A DNA stretch of 64,000 nt from Lytechinus pictus (lineage: Eukaryota > Echinodermata > Echinoidea > Temnopleuroida > Toxopneustidae). Position numbers and translations under genes: made by a program. Shown in pieces: positions 62,343 through 64,000 of this stretch (positions are counted from its first letter, which is position 1; each line of letters starts with the position of its first letter). The DNA lies in assembly GCF_037042905.1 (NCBI RefSeq), contig NC_087258.1, forward strand, positions 10,901,501 through 10,965,500, read 5' to 3'. Under the pieces are notes generated by a model. The model saw only the letters and a list, made by a program, of their open reading frames with translations. It was not told the origin of the DNA and did no database searches.

Positions 62343-62401
62343 ATTGACCTTGAGTAAATGGAATATTTCCCTAAATTCACATAAACAAAATAGCACTAAT
62401 G

Positions 62402-62822
62402 AGTAATGACGTCATCCACTCACTATTTCTTTTGTATTTTATTATATGAAATATGGAATATTATAACTTTTTCCTCATTGTCAAGTGAAACAACGATTGA
62501 ATCATTCATGAACATGTAGAATTAGCATATATATGGTTCAGTCAAGTTGGTCCTAATTGTAAAATCTCTCTTAAAAGAAATGAAAAATTGTATAAATTAA
62601 ACAATACAAAAACAAAATAGTAAGTGAGGGACATCATCGTCGATCTCATTTGCATGTCACTGAGTTGTACATATCACTGTTTTGTGAAAAATAAGCGATT
62701 TTTAAAATGTCATAACTTTCTTATTTTACATCCGTTTTTAATGAAATTTTCAGCGTTATTCTAGTTTGATTTTCTTTATTGATTCAAATCAAAAAAATTA
62801 TGGGATGGACTTGACCTTTAAG
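62402..62822. mobile_element. TTAA-family-1 MITE, truncated, just upstream of gene B
   Basis: The right end GGGATGGACTTGACCTTTAA is intact; the inner end stops at about 62402, 60 bases from the gene B ATG. It has TGACGTCATCCACTCACTAT at its inner edge. The gene A upstream region lacks it. Confidence 0.75.
62407..62414. promoter_or_regulatory. Perfect CRE/ATF site supplied by a MITE
   Basis: TGACGTCA lies 65 bases upstream of the gene B ATG. It is the consensus CREB/ATF palindrome. The distance fits a proximal promoter or 5' UTR position, but the transcription start is unknown and no TATA box is evident, so function is inference. Confidence 0.35.
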
Positions 62823-64000
62823 ATCCTGTGAGTTGGGTCTGAGAAACTGAGATCAAGAATGAATATAAGCCAATTATGGCTTTTAAGCAATTAAACTGCT
62901 GAATGTAAAGTTGAGAAGCACAACCTGTAAAAAAACAGGAGGGCTTTTTATCACGTTTAAAATAAAGTACAACAGATAGGTTATCTAATAAAGTCCGATG
63001 ACCGTTAATGAATCTTTAAAGTGTCCTGCTAGCTAAGCTAAAACTTTCCTGGCAAATTTGCAGTCTACTTTCAGTCAAATGAAGACGATCTACTACTGAT
63101 AGCTGACAGCTTTAGAGTAGATTAAAAAAAGACTGAAAGTCTGCCTATATCGTCATTTTACTTTTAAAATTCAAATTCAAATTCGAATTCATATATCCAT
63201 CCCGCTATTCAAGTTTATGGGGGCATATCATTCAAGAATAGTCTGCGATTTTATATTTATTTGTCTATATTTATTCATATATCCCTATTCCATAAATCAT
63301 TAAAGTACATTTGAAAATAAGCCATTTCAACTGAAAAAGAAATACACCAACTGCATGAAATATCCAGATTTTTATACGTACCAATTAATGATTAAAGTGG
63401 AGGGATCTACTGCAAAGCTCGTTAGACAACTATAGCTGTTATACGCGAATGAAATTCTTGTATTTGATTGGCTCAGATCAAATTTGTAAGTGAAAACAAC
63501 TGACTAGGTATTGCCGTTTATGAAACACTCCCCAGATCAGAGATTCACTCCACCCCTCATCACCCCCCCCCCCCCCCACCAGGACTTTGAGCCCCGTGCT
63601 GCTTATAAAGGTCAACTCTTTGTAGGAGTGGACTTGTCCTTCTTACTGAAAAGAGTGCTAGCGAAAATAAGCACAATTAAACTGTAAATTTTATATGTTC
63701 TTGCCTCCCAGTGTATGCTTTCGTAATGTTATTATCTTTTTGTCTTACGTGATTTTCTTCTTGACGATCAGCTTTATCGTTTCATCAGAGAACATATTTT
63801 TGTTTTGCCATTGATCATCAAGATATTTTCAAACGCCTGACATGAGACTACGTGAACCAAGTATATACACGAAGCAAGACTACATGCAACAAGAAAGAAA
63901 AGAAAATAACTCAAATATGAAAGAAGCTATTCGTGCTTTCAAAGAAATAAGAGCCCCCAAAAGCAGTGGCAAAAAAATATTCATTACTTGACTGGTTGCC
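62823..64000. other. Region upstream of gene B, no gene
   Basis: Contains a TTCAAATTCAAATTCGAAT stretch near 63168-63190, probably a LINE tail on the complement; a C run near 63565; and one MITE end, AGGAGTGGACTTGTCC, near 63623. No exon, RNA gene or clear promoter was seen. Confidence 0.5.

Larger units (their letters stand above)
40080..62365 (-). repeat. Right arm of the large inverted duplication
   Basis: Mirror of 5.1-32.5 kb, carrying gene B. Homology at the outer end stops about 25 bases beyond the gene B ATG. At the inner end it stops in tandem repeats near 40.1 kb. Exons are well conserved; introns share patches but differ by many insertions, so the duplication is not very recent. 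Confidence 0.83.

Overview
This is a eukaryotic, intron-rich, repeat-dense nuclear window of AT-rich, metazoan-type sequence. The only protein-coding genes I can support are two eight-exon genes for a Golgi-type carbohydrate sulfotransferase most like CHST15 (GalNAc4S-6ST). The repeats fit a marine invertebrate deuterostome, and my best guess is an echinoderm such as a sea urchin: tRNA-headed SINEs, CR1/Jockey-like LINEs, many palindromic TTAA- and TA-flanked MITEs, and a foldback element like the sea urchin TU class. The organism call is inference.

Layout. Positions 1-5.1 kb hold nested repeats and a dead reverse transcriptase. Gene A (+ strand) runs 5.1-23.7 kb. Gene B (- strand) runs 62.3-44.2 kb. 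The genes are tail to tail and share all eight exons, all splice phases and many intron and downstream sequences. They form the arms of a large inverted duplication (left about 5.1-32.5 kb, right about 40.1-62.4 kb) around a spacer of about 7.6 kb that contains a 5'-truncated LINE with a 350-codon RT reading frame. Gene B is a complete 422-residue reading frame. Gene A is intact from its transmembrane segment to its stop, but at the position of B's start codon it has ATT, followed by a one-base insertion that changes the frame. No in-frame ATG remains upstream of the membrane anchor in that exon.

The most striking structure is a 4,389-bp near-perfect palindrome at 24254-28642. It has ends TATGAGGCGCC/GGCGCCTCATA and is flanked by an exact 6-bp duplication, CTTTTC. 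It looks like a recently inserted foldback transposon. Each arm carries 31-bp tandem units containing a perfect 16-bp palindrome. It sits inside another dispersed repeat built of tandem units with AGGTCAAAGGTCA (nuclear-receptor DR1) motifs. That host repeat is missing from the matching place in the B arm.

The two arms serve as filled and empty sites for each other, so several transposons can be delimited exactly: a 1.95-kb TA-flanked element in A intron 6, SINEs, TTAA MITEs (one splits a LINE endonuclease at its GDFNID motif) and a LINE tail nested in a mariner-like element. A TTAA MITE carrying a perfect TGACGTCA lies 65 bp upstream of the gene B start codon. Most other open frames are low-complexity or transposon shadows.
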